Made by a program: the position numbers and the translations under genes
From: Clostridium sp.
GTDB taxonomy: Bacteria; Bacillota_I; Bacilli_A; Acholeplasmatales; Anaeroplasmataceae
Assembly: GCA_022010015.1 (NCBI GenBank)
Contig: CP091735.1
Location: 62,001 to 126,000 of the forward strand
DNA length: 64,000 nt
Direction of reading: 5' to 3'
Notes under the pieces: generated by a model
The model's database searches: none
What the model was told of the DNA's origin: nothing
Seen by the model: the letters and a program-made list of their open reading frames with translations, nothing else
Shown: positions 10,840 to 21,413 of the stretch, in pieces
How positions within the stretch are numbered: position 1 is the stretch's first letter
Layout: every line of letters starts with the position of its first letter

Positions 10840-10868
10840 ATTATATCACAAAGATGACTACAAAGCAA
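10840..10868 (-). promoter_or_regulatory. Promoter of the pyr operon
   Basis: -35 TTGCTT (10868-10863), 17 bp, -10 TATAAT (10845-10840). It starts a leader of about 110 nt before the pyrB ATG. Confidence 0.85.
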
Positions 10869-10909
10869 CCACTTATTTAATTTATACAATTTATTATTTA
10901 CTTATAAGT

Positions 10910-12088
10910 TTAATTTTTTATCTCATCACCATATATATTTGAATTTAACTCGATTGGATAAGAAGCCTTTATATAATAACCATCCTCCTCTTCCGTAATT
11001 AATTTAGAATTAGGATCAATCGAAATGCTACCTTTATTATTTAAACCATTATTTAAGAATGGTAAATAAGCTTCCTTAGTATTTTCATCATAACAAATAG
11101 ATAATATCATTTTGTTATTATCATCACGCAATAATAATGAATCACTTAACACTAGTCTATAGTTGTTATAGGCGTACAAAGGAATTTCAGTTTTTCCATA
11201 CTCTTGTTTAACAAGACGATAATCATCACTTACACCATTACCAGCCTCAATATAATTTGGACAATTATAAACCTTACTTTTTCGTAAACCTGAACAAAAT
11301 CCTGAAGGAAGATAATCTGAAAAAGAATCTTGTATTGATTGAGCATAGACTAATCTTTCAAGATTATATAAAGCACAATCAGAAAAACAATTTTTAAGTC
11401 AGATATTTCCTTTAGTTTCTTACAATTAGCAATTCCCATCGATAAAACTGTTCCAAAAACCCTTTATTGTTTTTTTAAATTATCGCACTTGTTAATAGCA
11501 TAAGGATGAATGATTTGCCCACTTAATTGTAAATTACAAATTTTAGAATTTTCCAAAGCCTTAAAGCCAATACCAAGAACCTTAAAGCCATCTATTTCTT
11601 TAGGTATTTCAACATCACCTTCAAGTGAATCATTATATCCGCTTACTATAAATCCGCCCATTCTTTCAAGCCTAAAAAAATCAACAATACGAAAATAATA
11701 AGCATTAGTTGGTGAAGTTATTGGACTACAATCTCTTGAGAATATTTCTAAATTATTTTTTTATCATAGGATGCAACACCTGCAGTAATATAATTTTTTT
11801 GAACAATAATCCACTAAAGCCTTCAATCTTTTTTTGGGACAAATCTGACATATCATAATAATATTGATTATAATATGGCTTATATTCTTGTGAATTATCA
11901 AAAGGAATATTGTTTATATAAAGATCCTCATATGAATAATATGTATATGACAAGCCATCTAAAGTTACTGTATCCTCTGACTTATATTTATTAATAGGAG
12001 AAATTTTTTTCCTTTTTTATTGCATGAGCAAACTATAAATATAAGCAAAAAAATAGATTAATTAAAATTATTATTTTTTTCTTTTCAT
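10910..12088 (-). CDS. LRR/BspA-like lipoprotein (frameshifted)
   Basis: Reconstructed as about 390 residues: MKRKKIIILINLFF then a lipobox-like stretch ending IVCSC, so probably a surface lipoprotein. The middle is Tyr-rich (TYYSYEDLYINNIPFDNSQ), followed by GGFIVSGY, EIDGFKVLGIGFKAL and further short leucine-rich segments of the BspA/LRR_5 kind (NSKICNLQLSGQIIHPYAI). The C-terminal domain (AYLPFLNNGLN, then SISIDPNSKLITEE) has no recognised function. It is a close paralogue of the next gene, which an IS607 element splits, and supplies the uninterrupted reference. RBS AGGAG precedes the ATG. Function unknown; a gut-surface adhesin or binding protein is a guess. Confidence 0.75.
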
Positions 12089-12118
12089 AAGCTCCTATAA
12101 ATACTTTATTTTTGGGTT

Positions 12119-12875
12119 TTATAAACCAATCCATTTTTGAATATCAGGTTTATCAAAATTAAAATAAATATGACCATCCTCAAGACTAAATTTTTCACTG
12201 CCCTCAGCAATGGTTATTTCTCCCTCACAATTTAAGCCATTATTCAAAAAAGGTAAATAGGCCTTATTATTCTCATCATAACAAATAAAACCACCTTGAT
12301 ATTTAGTATACAGCTTGTCACTTAATTCAATTTTTATAATTATCAAAAAAACATAAAAAGGAATCGAATTATATGAAATATAATTTCCATCTTGGTGATA
12401 TACAAATCTATAATTATAACCAGTCCAAACTATACTACTAGTATTTACTAAATTAATCTCTTTTTAAATTTGGGCAAAAGATAAATAGACGATTTTTCTT
12501 AAACCAGTGCCTATAATAGAACCATAGCGATCATGTTTTTAAGTCATTTAAAAAAATTCAAGGGAAACTAAAGAATTTAAATTATACAATGAACAATCAG
12601 AAAAATTAAAGTAATCCCACTTATGTATTTAAGATTATTACAATTACTAATTCCCATTGAAAGCACTATCACTTTGTCCTTTCTTGTTTTTTTAAATCTG
12701 AAAGTTCATTACAGCCATCAAAAAGCATAGGGATGAATTATAAAAAAATGTTCATTCATAATTTTAATACTTTTAATTGGTGCTAAAGCTAAGGCTTTAA
12801 AGCCAATTCCCCAAACAATCTCATCTTTAATTTCGCCACGTATAAAGACATCACTAGAAACATCATTTGTATACC
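12119..12875 (-). pseudogene. C-terminal half of the IS607-interrupted lipoprotein
   Basis: Continues the gene that begins at 15928. After the junction it reads YTNDVSSDVFIRGEIKDEIVWGIGFKAL, aligning with the intact paralogue where GFIVSGYNDSLEGDVEIP is found, and ends with the same domain (FICYDENNKAYLPFLNNGLN, IQKWIGL). Two or more homopolymer shifts break it further. It lies 30 nt upstream of the paralogue and was probably co-transcribed with it before insertion. Confidence 0.8.
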
Positions 12876-13036
12876 GTAACATAAAGTATAGAAAAACTAT
12901 AGAATTCATATACTTCAGCCCTTACGGTTAGGCTTTATAGATTATAAATTTATTCTATTCTCCAAACAATAATTCCTTATTATTTGGGGGTATACATAAA
13001 ATTATATTACAATCTATTTAATAAAGTTATATTCCT
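12876..13036 (-). ncRNA. Probable omega-RNA (reRNA) at the element's right end
   Basis: The non-coding stretch between the tnpB stop and the element's 3' end is where TnpB guide RNAs are made. It is AT-rich with a G/C hairpin (GCCTAACCGTAAGGGC on the minus strand, near 12923-12938). The guide would be the host sequence just beyond 12875, starting TATACAAATGATG. The RNA would extend some way into the tnpB 3' end; the boundary here is nominal. Confidence 0.5.
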
Positions 13037-14527
13037 TTAAGAAACAATTATATTATCTCTTGGTAATACAATTGCCTTAAAAAGAACAATTGCTTTTTAA
13101 TTATATTTTTATCAATAAAGCCTTGGTATCTTCTAGCTATTACAAAGCTTGCTGCTTGATGAATTGTCATTTTTCTGCTCTTTGCATATTTTTTTCATAA
13201 CCTATTAAACTTGTATTATACGGATTAACCTTATTTAATGATACTTGCATTTTATGACATTTATTTTTCTAATCTAAATATATATCTTGAATAATCCAAA
13301 GTATGAATCATTTTATTATATTTCTTTTTCTTTATTTTTGATTTGAACTTATTGATTTTTGCTTTCTTTGAATCAAATTTTAAATCTTCAATACTTATAT
13401 CCTTTCCTACACTTCTTGCATAAGTAGCAATATTATTTATTGTATTAAGTATTTCATTTAATGCTTTATTACCACATCCGTGATATTTTTAATGGATAAT
13501 TTAATGATTTTTATTAAATTCCCTGTTTCATTTGTTTCACTAAATGAAATAAATCCATTATTAAAAATCTAAACCAATAACACCATATTCCTTCCTTGTT
13601 ATATATTTTTCTACAACTGTAGTAATTATAACCTGTAAATACCATTTGTTGTTTATTCTATATATTCTATATGATAATGGTAATAATGTTTGATTTGATT
13701 TATGTTTGTTTATTATATTAATCAATTCATTTTTTTCATATATTTAAAATCAATATTTGAAATATATAAATATTTTTGATTCATTACAAAAATTGTTTTT
13801 TTCTTTTTCTAATCTTTAATGTAAATTTAGAAGTAGCTATATCATAATCAAGCTGTGCTAATTGATTACCTAGTGTTTCATCCTTTGAACCAAGATAATA
13901 AATATTTTTATCTCTTTTCTTATGATAATTATTTTTTTCCATTTAATATGGGTTTTTAAAGCCATTACCTTCTAAATTGTATTGAGCATTAAATAATTTC
14001 TTACTTCCAAATGCTATTTTGACATTTTTTTATTTTCAATGTCATTTTCAAGATTTCTAATATTTTTGTTTAAGGCTATTTATTTTTATTACACATAAAA
14101 TAATATTTATGTTTGTATTTCCTATATCTAATTAATTCTTTTTGACTTAGAGCATTTAAAGAAGCCTTTTTCTTTAAGATTGTTTATTTTTTTAATTAAT
14201 TCTTCTTTTTTTATTAAGAAGAATTCTATATCTTATTTTTTTATTTGATAGTTCCGTCTTTTTTTAATTCTAATAACGATTTCTTTCTACCAACTAAATC
14301 ACTATAAATCGAATTTGCTGTTCTTTTTTAAAACATCATATTTATTACAAACATAAGTATTAAAATTACTTCTTGTATATAGCTCTTTAAAATTTGAAAG
14401 TCGAACAATTTGCCATAGCTTACGACTAATTTCATTATAAAAAAACTACATATTCAGTTAGATATTTTTACTGCATCTTCGTTTAATTCTAGTCTTGTTT
14501 CTATAGTAAATTGTTTTTTTCCATCAT
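13037..14527 (-). CDS. tnpB: TnpB RNA-guided nuclease of IS607 type (heavily frameshifted)
   Basis: Reconstructed about 490 residues: MMEKKQFTIETRLELNEDAV, an N-terminal helical region (NEISRKLWQIVRL), then GVIGLDFNNGFISF with the first RuvC Asp, VGKDISIEDLKF with the catalytic Glu, and a C-terminus VNPYNTSLIGYEKYAKSRKMTIHQAASFVIARRYQGF. That ending is typical of the IS607-associated TnpB group: no CxxC zinc finger is visible and the position of the usual third Asp (D-x-N-A-A) reads H-Q-A-A. These proteins cut DNA next to a TAM guided by the omega-RNA and promote transposon retention. More than a dozen run-length shifts; whether it is functional cannot be judged here. Confidence 0.85.
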
Positions 14528-14800
14528 TTACTCCAAATTATTTGTATTTTCAATTAACTTACATTTTGTTCGCTTATCATGATTTTGATATGCTTCAATA
14601 AATAATAACGCATCATCTTTATTTGTAAATTCAGCAATAACTAAATTACCTTTTTTTACTTGATAATTACAAACAAAGTTTTTTTATCATGACTATTATA
14701 TTCGCCATATATTTCCATAAAAAATTCCGTAAAGCACTTCATTATAGTATCATTAGAAGCTAGCTTTTTTTAAATCACCTAAATTATTAATATTACCCAT
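14528..14800 (-). CDS. Small ORF between tnpA and tnpB, unknown function
   Basis: About 90 residues after correcting three runs: MGNINNLGDLKKASSN, DTIMKCFTEFFMEIYGEY, NLVIAEFTNKDDALLFIEAY, ending IENTNNLE. It has its own Shine-Dalgarno (AAGGAG) and ATG just after the tnpA stop, and its stop TAA abuts the tnpB ATG, so it is a translationally coupled third gene of the element. No domain is recognised. Most IS607 elements carry only tnpA and tnpB with overlapping ends. It could be an accessory factor or a leftover N-terminal extension of TnpB. Confidence 0.6.
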
Positions 14801-14801
14801 T

Positions 14802-15439
14802 TCAATTCTCCTTCAACTTATTTGTCTTACTTCTCATACCATATAATTTCCCAGAGAAACTAGCAATTAATGACATCATATCATCAACCAATTCCTCTTT
14901 CACATCTTTTTCTTCCTTTTTATCTTTTACAACCACAATTTGAACATTATGGTTCTTAAACATTTCCTCTAAATAGTTAAATCCAAACCTTGTTAATCTA
15001 TCTTTATATGTTACATAAACATTTCTAACTTGGTCATTACATACTAAATTAATTAATTCAATTAATTTTTCGTTTATCATTTAAGCCACTACCAACTTCT
15101 TTTTAAAATAAGTGGATTAATCAAATTATTAACATTTTTCAATTAAGAACATAGCTTGTCTATCTAAATCGCCTTTTTATTTTTTTGTTCATTTGATGAT
15201 ACTCTTGCATAAATAACATCGCGTTTTTCTAGGGAAATATCACAAAGCATTCCTTCCTTATCTAAATAATCTAAAAGATCTTCACGTGTCATAAGTCTAT
15301 AATTAGTAGTGGTTCTAATAAATTTAAGCTTACCACTATGATCATAATTTTTGAATCGTTTTTAATAGTTAAATTAAGTATTTTAGCAACCTCACCAGTT
15401 TTTATAATACTTCTTAGTAAAATCAGATCTTTTATACAT
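14802..15439 (-). CDS. tnpA: IS607-type serine recombinase (transposase TnpA)
   Basis: About 210 residues in reconstruction. N-terminal MerR-like helix-turn-helix: IIKTGEVAKILNLTIKTIQKYDHSGKLKFIRTTTN, RLMTREDLLDYL. Then the small serine-recombinase domain with catalytic Ser in VIYARVSSNEQKK, and an intact C-terminal part with YVTYKDRLTRFGFNYLEEMF (Arg cluster) and DDMMSLIASFSGKLYGMRS. It catalyses GG-targeted excision and insertion. The start near 15439 needs one A removed in an A4 run; a TATAAT-like -10 lies upstream in the element's left end. Confidence 0.9.
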
Positions 15440-15552
15440 AAAAAAATATCACCACTTTCTCTATATATATTATACCACAAAATAAATAAAAAGTATAGAA
15501 AACATCTATACATTTTTTATAAAATTACATATATTTAGTTAGCTGCTGAATA

Positions 15553-15928
15553 CCCCGTTACTATAAATCCATTCTCCAAGTGATACATATCATTTAATTT
15601 ATAGCTTACAGCATTAACTGGAGCATAAAGTGGTGATGAGTAATATTTATATAACACATCCCAGTAATCACCACTATTTTCACTATGCTCAGGAAATAAA
15701 TCAACATCAGAAAGAGTTTCTATATTAGACATATCATAATAATATTCATTATAAAAGTTTTCATTTGCTTCCTTTTTTTAAATGGTCTTTCAATGTCTAA
15801 GTCATAATATGTATATATTATGCCATCCTCAATATATTGATCTCCTTCATTAAATTCATTTCCCTTCTTACTACAAGACATACAAACCAAGATAAATAAT
15901 ACAAAAAAATATTCTTTTTAAACTTCAT
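15553..15928 (-). pseudogene. N-terminal half of the IS607-interrupted lipoprotein
   Basis: Begins MKFKKNIFVLFILVCMSCSKK after one correction: a lipoprotein signal with Cys lipobox. Then a Tyr-rich stretch matching the downstream paralogue (GIIYTYYDLD, NEYYYDMSNIETLSDVDLFP) up to ENGFIVTGY, where the IS607 element begins. ATG 15928 has GAGGTGAGG upstream. Joined to 12119-12875 it would give about 370-380 residues. Confidence 0.8.
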
Positions 15929-15970
15929 ATACCTCACCTCATTTTAATTGATAGCGCTTTCATCAACTGT

Positions 15971-15976
15971 ATTATA
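15971..15976 (-). promoter_or_regulatory. -10 element upstream of the split lipoprotein gene
   Basis: TATAAT (15976-15971) about 43 bp before the ATG, just downstream of the T7SS-like operon terminator. No good -35 is visible. Confidence 0.45.
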
Positions 15977-15991
15977 ACATATAAATAGTAC

Positions 15992-16020
15992 AAAAAAAGT
16001 AGGTTTAATACATAACCTAC
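15992..16020 (-). terminator. Terminator of the WXG100/FtsK operon
   Basis: Stem GTAGGTT (15999-16005) / AACCTAC (16014-16020), 8-nt loop, seven Ts on the minus strand (A tract 15992-15998), directly after the stop at 16022. Confidence 0.88.
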
Positions 16021-16021
16021 C

Positions 16022-17092
16022 TTAATACTGAAATATATTTTTAAAAAGCTCATTATATGCTAACCTTAATTTATCAGTTGTCTTTTTTTAAGAAATCAAC
16101 ATAATTGTTTGATTTAGCGGCAATATCGCTACATATCGTTTTTACTTGAACTTGATAACTCAGATTGGAATGAATCATTAAGATACATAACATTATTAAT
16201 AAGAACATCATTTTTCGTTTCTTATTTTTATTGATAAGATTTTTGAAAATAATTTATATAATTAATCAAATTATCCACTCTATCAATAGAAACATTACAA
16301 ACACTATCTTCTTCATTAATATTTAAAAGATTAATAACATTATTAATGTATGCTTTTTAAATTATCAGTTATATTTTTTTAATTTGTCAATTAAGAAAAA
16401 TATAACTAGAACAATAGTTTTTTAAAGCTATTAAAGCTTTCATTTAGTATTCTTAAATTATCTTTTTAAATTAGATAATGCTTTTTTTCTAAGCTTCTTT
16501 TGTTAGCTTCTAATTGCTTAATTATATTTTTCTAATTCTTTGTTAATGTCATTAACATAGCTAATATTTGATTCAATATTTTTTTCAAAATCTCATTTGC
16601 TCTTCGAAGAGCCTCACTGGCATTCCCTAGATTAGCATTAGCACAAGAAACGCCTTTGGTTGCTTCATTTTTTTAGCTCTTGCATAAGCCTCATTATTCA
16701 TTCTATCAACATCACTATTACCAGTTGAGGTTGGCTTAGATATATTAGACATTGCCCTTGATGCTGCTTTTCTTTCTGTCTCTGCTTGAGCAACAATATT
16801 TATTTACATTCCTCTATATGCTTTAAAGCCTTATCGCGTTCATTAGCTAATTGATTTAAAACATAATTATTATCATCAAGAACATTTTTGGCTGTATCAA
16901 TATCATAATTAATTTTTATCCATAGATTCATTAATTGTTTTTTTATTGCTTCATTAATTTTTATTCTCAATAATTTCATGAGCTTTATTGGCATCAGAAT
17001 AATATCTTTTTCAAATCATTTTTCAATATTGTCCAAATTATTTTTTTAAAGCTTTCAATATAGCCTCTTGTAGTATTTACCTGAAAACTCAT
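16022..17092 (-). CDS. Long helical/coiled-coil protein of the T7SS-like operon
   Basis: Last gene of the operon, about 355 residues, badly frameshifted. Readable parts: MSFQVNTTRGYIESFK at the start; long charged helices (YYSDANKAHEIIEN, INYDIDTAKNVLDDNNYVLNQLANERDKAL, HIEECKNIVAQAETERKAASRAM); a short Ser/Thr/Pro linker (SNISKPTSTGNSD); and a second helical half (NEAYARAKK, SEALRRANEIL). No toxin motif or membrane segment is seen. Position after the small WXG100-like genes suggests a secreted helical substrate or LXG/WXG-type scaffold, but this is inference. ATG 17092 follows GAGG. Confidence 0.6.
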
Positions 17093-17095
17093 AGC

Positions 17096-17358
17096 TTAAC
17101 CCTCTTTTTTTCAATTTCAGAGGCAATTGATTCATATTTATAATCATCAGGATTTATTTTTTTGACAATTTATTGATTATATCATAATAATTTCCTAAAT
17201 TTCTATTGAAGCTATTAAGCGGCTGTTTTTAGTTCATTTAATAAAGATTTACCTATATCATCATCCCAAGATGTAATATTTATCTTATATTCTCTAACAT
17301 CAATGCTTTCACCAAAAAATGAACCATCAGATAAGGTGATTTTTCCAAAAAAAGCCAT
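17096..17358 (-). CDS. Small unknown protein of the T7SS-like operon
   Basis: About 87 residues when two runs are corrected: MAFFGKITLSDGSFFGESIDVREYKINITSWDDDIGKSLL, then a helical half (LNSFNRNLGNYYDIINKLS) ending at a TAA 17096-17098. Its ATG overlaps the previous gene's stop (TAATG), so the two are coupled. The SWDDD position is loosely reminiscent of a WXG turn but the G is missing. No family is recognised. Confidence 0.55.
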
Positions 17359-17663
17359 TATTTTTCTCCTGATTTACGAAGCTGATCTAATGCCGCTTTA
17401 AATCTTCTTATATATTCATCTAATTGTCCTTTAAGCTTTTCTCCTCTTTGAATTTGGGATTCAAGCTTTAAAAGCTCATTATTCATTTTGGTTTTAAATG
17501 AATTATAAAGATCACCCTCCCAATGAGTTCCAAGAGAAGCAATATAATTTTGAATTTGCTTAATGTTATCCTTCATTTCGTTATTATAATTATTAAGCTT
17601 TTTCGGCGAAATTAGATACAACCTTATCAGCATATTCAATTTTTTTGAAGAAACGTTTGCCAT
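17358..17663 (-). CDS. WXG100-like helical-hairpin protein
   Basis: 101 residues, the classic size of ESAT-6/WXG100 proteins. Two helices are separated by a turn HWEGDLYNSF, with W-x-G at about residues 48-50. The second helix is amphipathic (MNNELLKLESQIQRGEKLKGQLDEYIRRF). A frameshift near residue 8-22 corrupts SSKKIEYADKVVSNFAEKLNNYNN. WXG100 proteins are exported as dimers by the EssC/EccC ATPase; an FtsK-type ATPase is encoded two genes upstream. ATG 17663 starts 6 nt after the previous stop. Confidence 0.8.
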   Translation of the reverse strand: MANVSSKKLNMLIRLYLISPKKLNNYNNEMKDNIKQIQNYIASLGTHWEGDLYNSFKTKMNNELLKLESQIQRGEKLKGQLDEYIRRFKAALDQLRKSGEK

Positions 17664-17669
17664 TATAAT

Positions 17670-17950
17670 CTACCAATTAATCCTTTCGCAATATTTTTCA
17701 GCCTCAGCAATACCCTTAGCTCCATTTATTACCTTCTCAGAGCTTTCATTAATTATAGAATTAATACTTCCAATAGTTTGGGTAATTTTTTTGAACAAGC
17801 TCAACGGCTTCTTTAGAAGCATCAGATTCAAAATTTGCTTTAAAGCTACTAGCACTTTTCATAAATTCTTTAGTGCTTTCATCCATCTTCTGCATTGTTT
17901 TTCTTTAAGCCACTAATTAGCCTAATAACATAATCTGTATCAATTTTCAT
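17670..17950 (-). CDS. Small helical WXG100-like partner protein
   Basis: About 93 residues: MKIDTDYVIRLISGLKKTMQKMDESTKEF then FKANFESDASKEAVELVQKI, and a second helix GSINSIINESSEKVINGAKGIAEAEKYCERI ending in W. All-helical and of WXG100 size but without a clear W-x-G turn, comparable to the DUF5082/YwqH-type partners near other T7SS genes. The ATG overlaps the ATPase stop (TAATG). Two run-length shifts (A5 near 17899-17903 and a run near 17788). Confidence 0.65.
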
Positions 17951-20900
17951 TATTTTAGTTCCTTCCAAAAGTCATTTGCTTTAGATTCAATATCAAAGGC
18001 TCTAATCTTTACTCCATAAGGATTTACATATAAGGCACCATCATCAGAATCAATAGTCTTATCATTCTTCATTTCCTCATATGAACCATAAATAGTATAA
18101 TCCTTATATTTATTAGTGTTATTAGTGTCATTATCAATGATTTTATTGATATAGTCATTTGTTTCTAAGCTGACAAGGACAAATATTTTATATCTAATGC
18201 CATATGTATAAAGCTTTTTTTGAATATATTTTGAATTTCAACTATGCTATATTGTTTATAGCTTTCTTCTGTTTTTATCATCATCTATGCCAGCAATAGA
18301 CATACCTAAATCTCCAAGGCCTAAATCATTTAAAGTTAAAACATCTTTGTCATCTACTTTATTATTCTTTTTTTCCTTGTGTTTGATTATTAGAAATAAT
18401 AGCGTTTTTGACTATACAACCAATCGACATTATGGAAAAATTAAATACATTGGTTCAAAATTAAAATTAGAAACTATTGTTACTAATTTGCTCACGCTTT
18501 TGATATTCTTCATAAATTTCACTTAATTTATTAGCCTTATCAAAATCATTAGTATACTTAGAAATTTTGTTTCTAATTAAGCTTGCTTTATTACCAAAGC
18601 CTTTAAAAAAGATTTCACCTTCGCTAACATTAGAAAAAAATACATTACATTTTTTTGTTTACATCATGCAGATACATTAATGAAGAAATTCTTTCAAGCA
18701 TATAAAGCTTATTAGGACTAGCAAAGGCTATATAATTTGTAGCACTTTTAGCGGTTGAAAAAAAGCCATATTTGTTTTTAAGTAAGCTTGCTGCTGAAAC
18801 ACCAATAGGAAGATTAAAGATTTCATAAGATTTATCTTTATTCTCAGTTGCAAATTCATTACATTTCAATCCGTCACCAAGAGGATATAAACCTTCTTCA
18901 TTAGCAATAACCTGAATTGTTTCAGGGAAATTTTTTTATATATTTTTCTCTTATTCTTCTAGCAATATTTTTTTCCTTTTGAGCATCATTACCAACAAAG
19001 GCACTCTTGATGTGTCTTAAATTCTCGATACCGCCATCAGTTGAAATTAAAGCCATACCCTTTTGCTTAAGCTCAGTTGAATATTTATTATTACTATCAA
19101 ATTCAATGCAAGACAATACTTTTTCTTATTGCGTCATCTTTTCCAAGATTTAAAACAATCCTATTAGGAATCTGGTTAATTGTTTCTGAAGTTAAATTGC
19201 TAGCAATTGACTGCCCCGAAAAAAAATAATACCAATTCCTGATGCTCTTACCGTTTTAATTAAGTTTGCAAGTTGTGAAGAAACTTTATTACTAGTATCA
19301 AAATCTTTAAACATTTGATTATATTCATCAATAATAAATAAAGCAAATGGCATTTTTGGTAATTTACCATTTTGTACATCAGAGAGCTTATTATATTCCC
19401 TCATATCAGAAACTCCGGCACTAATATATTGCTTAGCTCTTTTTATTATGAATGGAATTAATTAAATTAAATAAGTCAAGAAACATTTTTCAGTTTTTAC
19501 TCTTTAATGATAAATATTTAATATGAGGAATATATAAATTGTCTTCATCTGCATCCTTAATATATTTAGAAAATTCAGGAGCATTAGTTTCATCAGTTTT
19601 AAAATCTGCAAGATAAAGCTCTAATTCATCAGGAGCATAAAAATATGCCATACTTAAAATCATCAAATGTAATAATGAAGACTTACCACTATTAGTATTA
19701 CCCACTAAAAAAACGTAAAGTTTTTCATTAGAGCATGATCCTAATGTAAAATTATAATATGCATCATTATCCATACCAAATGGTATTGTGATTTTATCAT
19801 AGAATTTAGTTAAAGGATATCTTGAAATTTTTATTTTCAGTAATAGCTATAACCTTATTAAGTGTCAAAATATTAGCTTCACGCTCACGTTCCTGAAGCT
19901 TCAAATAAAAAAATCATCAGTATTAAAGTTATCTACCAAAATATCGTTTGTAAAAGGTGACCCATTAAACTGCATATTAAAATCATCATCAATTTCAATA
20001 ATATCAGCTTTAAGTTTTTTTATCACTTAAAAAAATGGGCAATCACTATCCTTATCAACACAAACAATTGATAATATTCCTTTATTTACACCACGTAAAA
20101 AGAATTTCTAAAAGACCTTTTTCTGCATTTCTATTATCTTCTAAGCAATGAGGATAATAATTTATTACATTTAAAATAATTGGCATCATATTGTCAGGAT
20201 TATTTTTTTATTGTAATCAAAAAAATATCATCAATATCATCACTTAAATTAATAGCGTTTGAACGGGAATTAGCCATACTATTTAAATTCTTTAAATAAT
20301 CATTTAAATCATTTGAATTAGCAACTACATTTGCCTTATTGCTAGACAAACTAATTATAGCCTTTGAGCCAAGATTTTTTTGAAATTGTTGTAGCAAGAG
20401 CTCCTACTGTTGATTCACTTGCTGATTCTAGCCCAGAAAATAATAAATTATTAGCAGGAAGATTAGCAATTAAAGAAAAAAATAAATATTTCTTATAAGC
20501 TTTAATAATTTTTTTAGAATTATCAAAAAGGATCTAAAATTTCCTTTGAGGCTTTAATAATAATTACTCCATTAGAATCCTTAGGATTATAATAAACAGG
20601 AATTGTTGATTGCCATAATTTAGGATTATTAATTAAACAATCTATTTTCTTTATCATTTCATTACTAAGATCTTGCTTAGGATTATATTTTTTTAAAGCC
20701 CATCAAAAAAATTTATAATCAGCCTCATCACTAAAATTATTACCTGTAAGCTTTTTCATTTAATTTTTTTAAAATCAGCATTAATTTCCTCATTCAATTT
20801 AGAAACTTCATAATCAGTTTCCTTTTTTTAATGTGGCTTGCCTTTTTTTAATTGTTTCTTTACATTTCAATAGAAAAATTATCTGTTTTTTCTTCATCAC

Positions 20901-21389
20901 GAGCAATCATTTTTTTGCTTGAATACCCGTATCAAGTAATAGCTTCTCACTATTTTTTTACAATATATCTTAAATCCACAAGACACTGACAAAATCTTTT
21001 TTTGAGGTTCAATATCATCTAGAACGCTTTGACTTCTTGATACAGCAATAATTGCTTCTCTTCCATCATAAACAAGCTTATTAAAGGCCTCCTCAACCTT
21101 GCCAACAGGAATTCTTGTAGGCTTAAGAGTTTTTAATATAATCACTAATTCTAAAATCTAAACCTTTAGTATTTTTTTGAATATTAGCCCAATTTTCATA
21201 AATATTTTCTAATGATTCTAAAGAATCCGAAAATGTTTCCTTTAAATAACTAGTATAATCAGTATTCATTATCTTTTTCATATTTTTTTGTGCTTGCGCA
21301 TTAAAATCAATTTGCATTTGAATTATATCATTTGCTTCTTCATTATTCTTAATTACAATTTCTTGTGCTCTTTTTATATAATCAGGCAT
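17950..21389 (-). CDS. FtsK/SpoIIIE-type ATPase of a type VII-like secretion system
   Basis: About 1,140 residues once shifts are ignored. N-terminal coiled coil (residues ~1-90, MPDYIKRAQEIVIKNNEEAN). A first ATPase-like domain shows LPANNLLFSGLESASESTVGAL where a P-loop would be (degenerate). The next has a good Walker A, VGNTNSGKSS, and Walker B, FALFIIDEYNQMF, then IIFSGQSIASNLT. A last FtsK-like part has DGGIENLRHIKSAFVG. EssC/EccC proteins likewise have several ATPase domains with only some active, but here no FHA domain and no membrane segment is readable; the preceding gene encodes a polytopic membrane protein that could anchor it. RBS GGGAGG, ATG 21389. Expected role: powering export of the WXG100-like proteins. 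Confidence 0.8.
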
Positions 21390-21413
21390 AATAAATCCTC
21401 CCTAAACTACTCA

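Larger units (their letters stand above)
12876..15552 (-). mobile_element. IS607-family element inserted in a lipoprotein gene
   Basis: Encodes an IS607-type serine recombinase (tnpA), a small unknown ORF and a TnpB nuclease, all on the minus strand. Ends are read from the split host gene: the host codons GGG TAT are restored if the DNA between the GG at 15553-15554 (CC on +) and the GG at 12874-12875 is removed, giving host sequence GTAACGGGG|TATACAAATG in frame. Insertion at a GG dinucleotide without target duplication or inverted repeats is characteristic of IS607 elements. Length about 2.68 kb. Confidence 0.88.

Noticed and set aside
16022..17092. Polymorphic toxin at the end of the WXG100 operon
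   Set aside because: No toxin-domain motif or adjacent immunity gene is readable; the protein is helical throughout.
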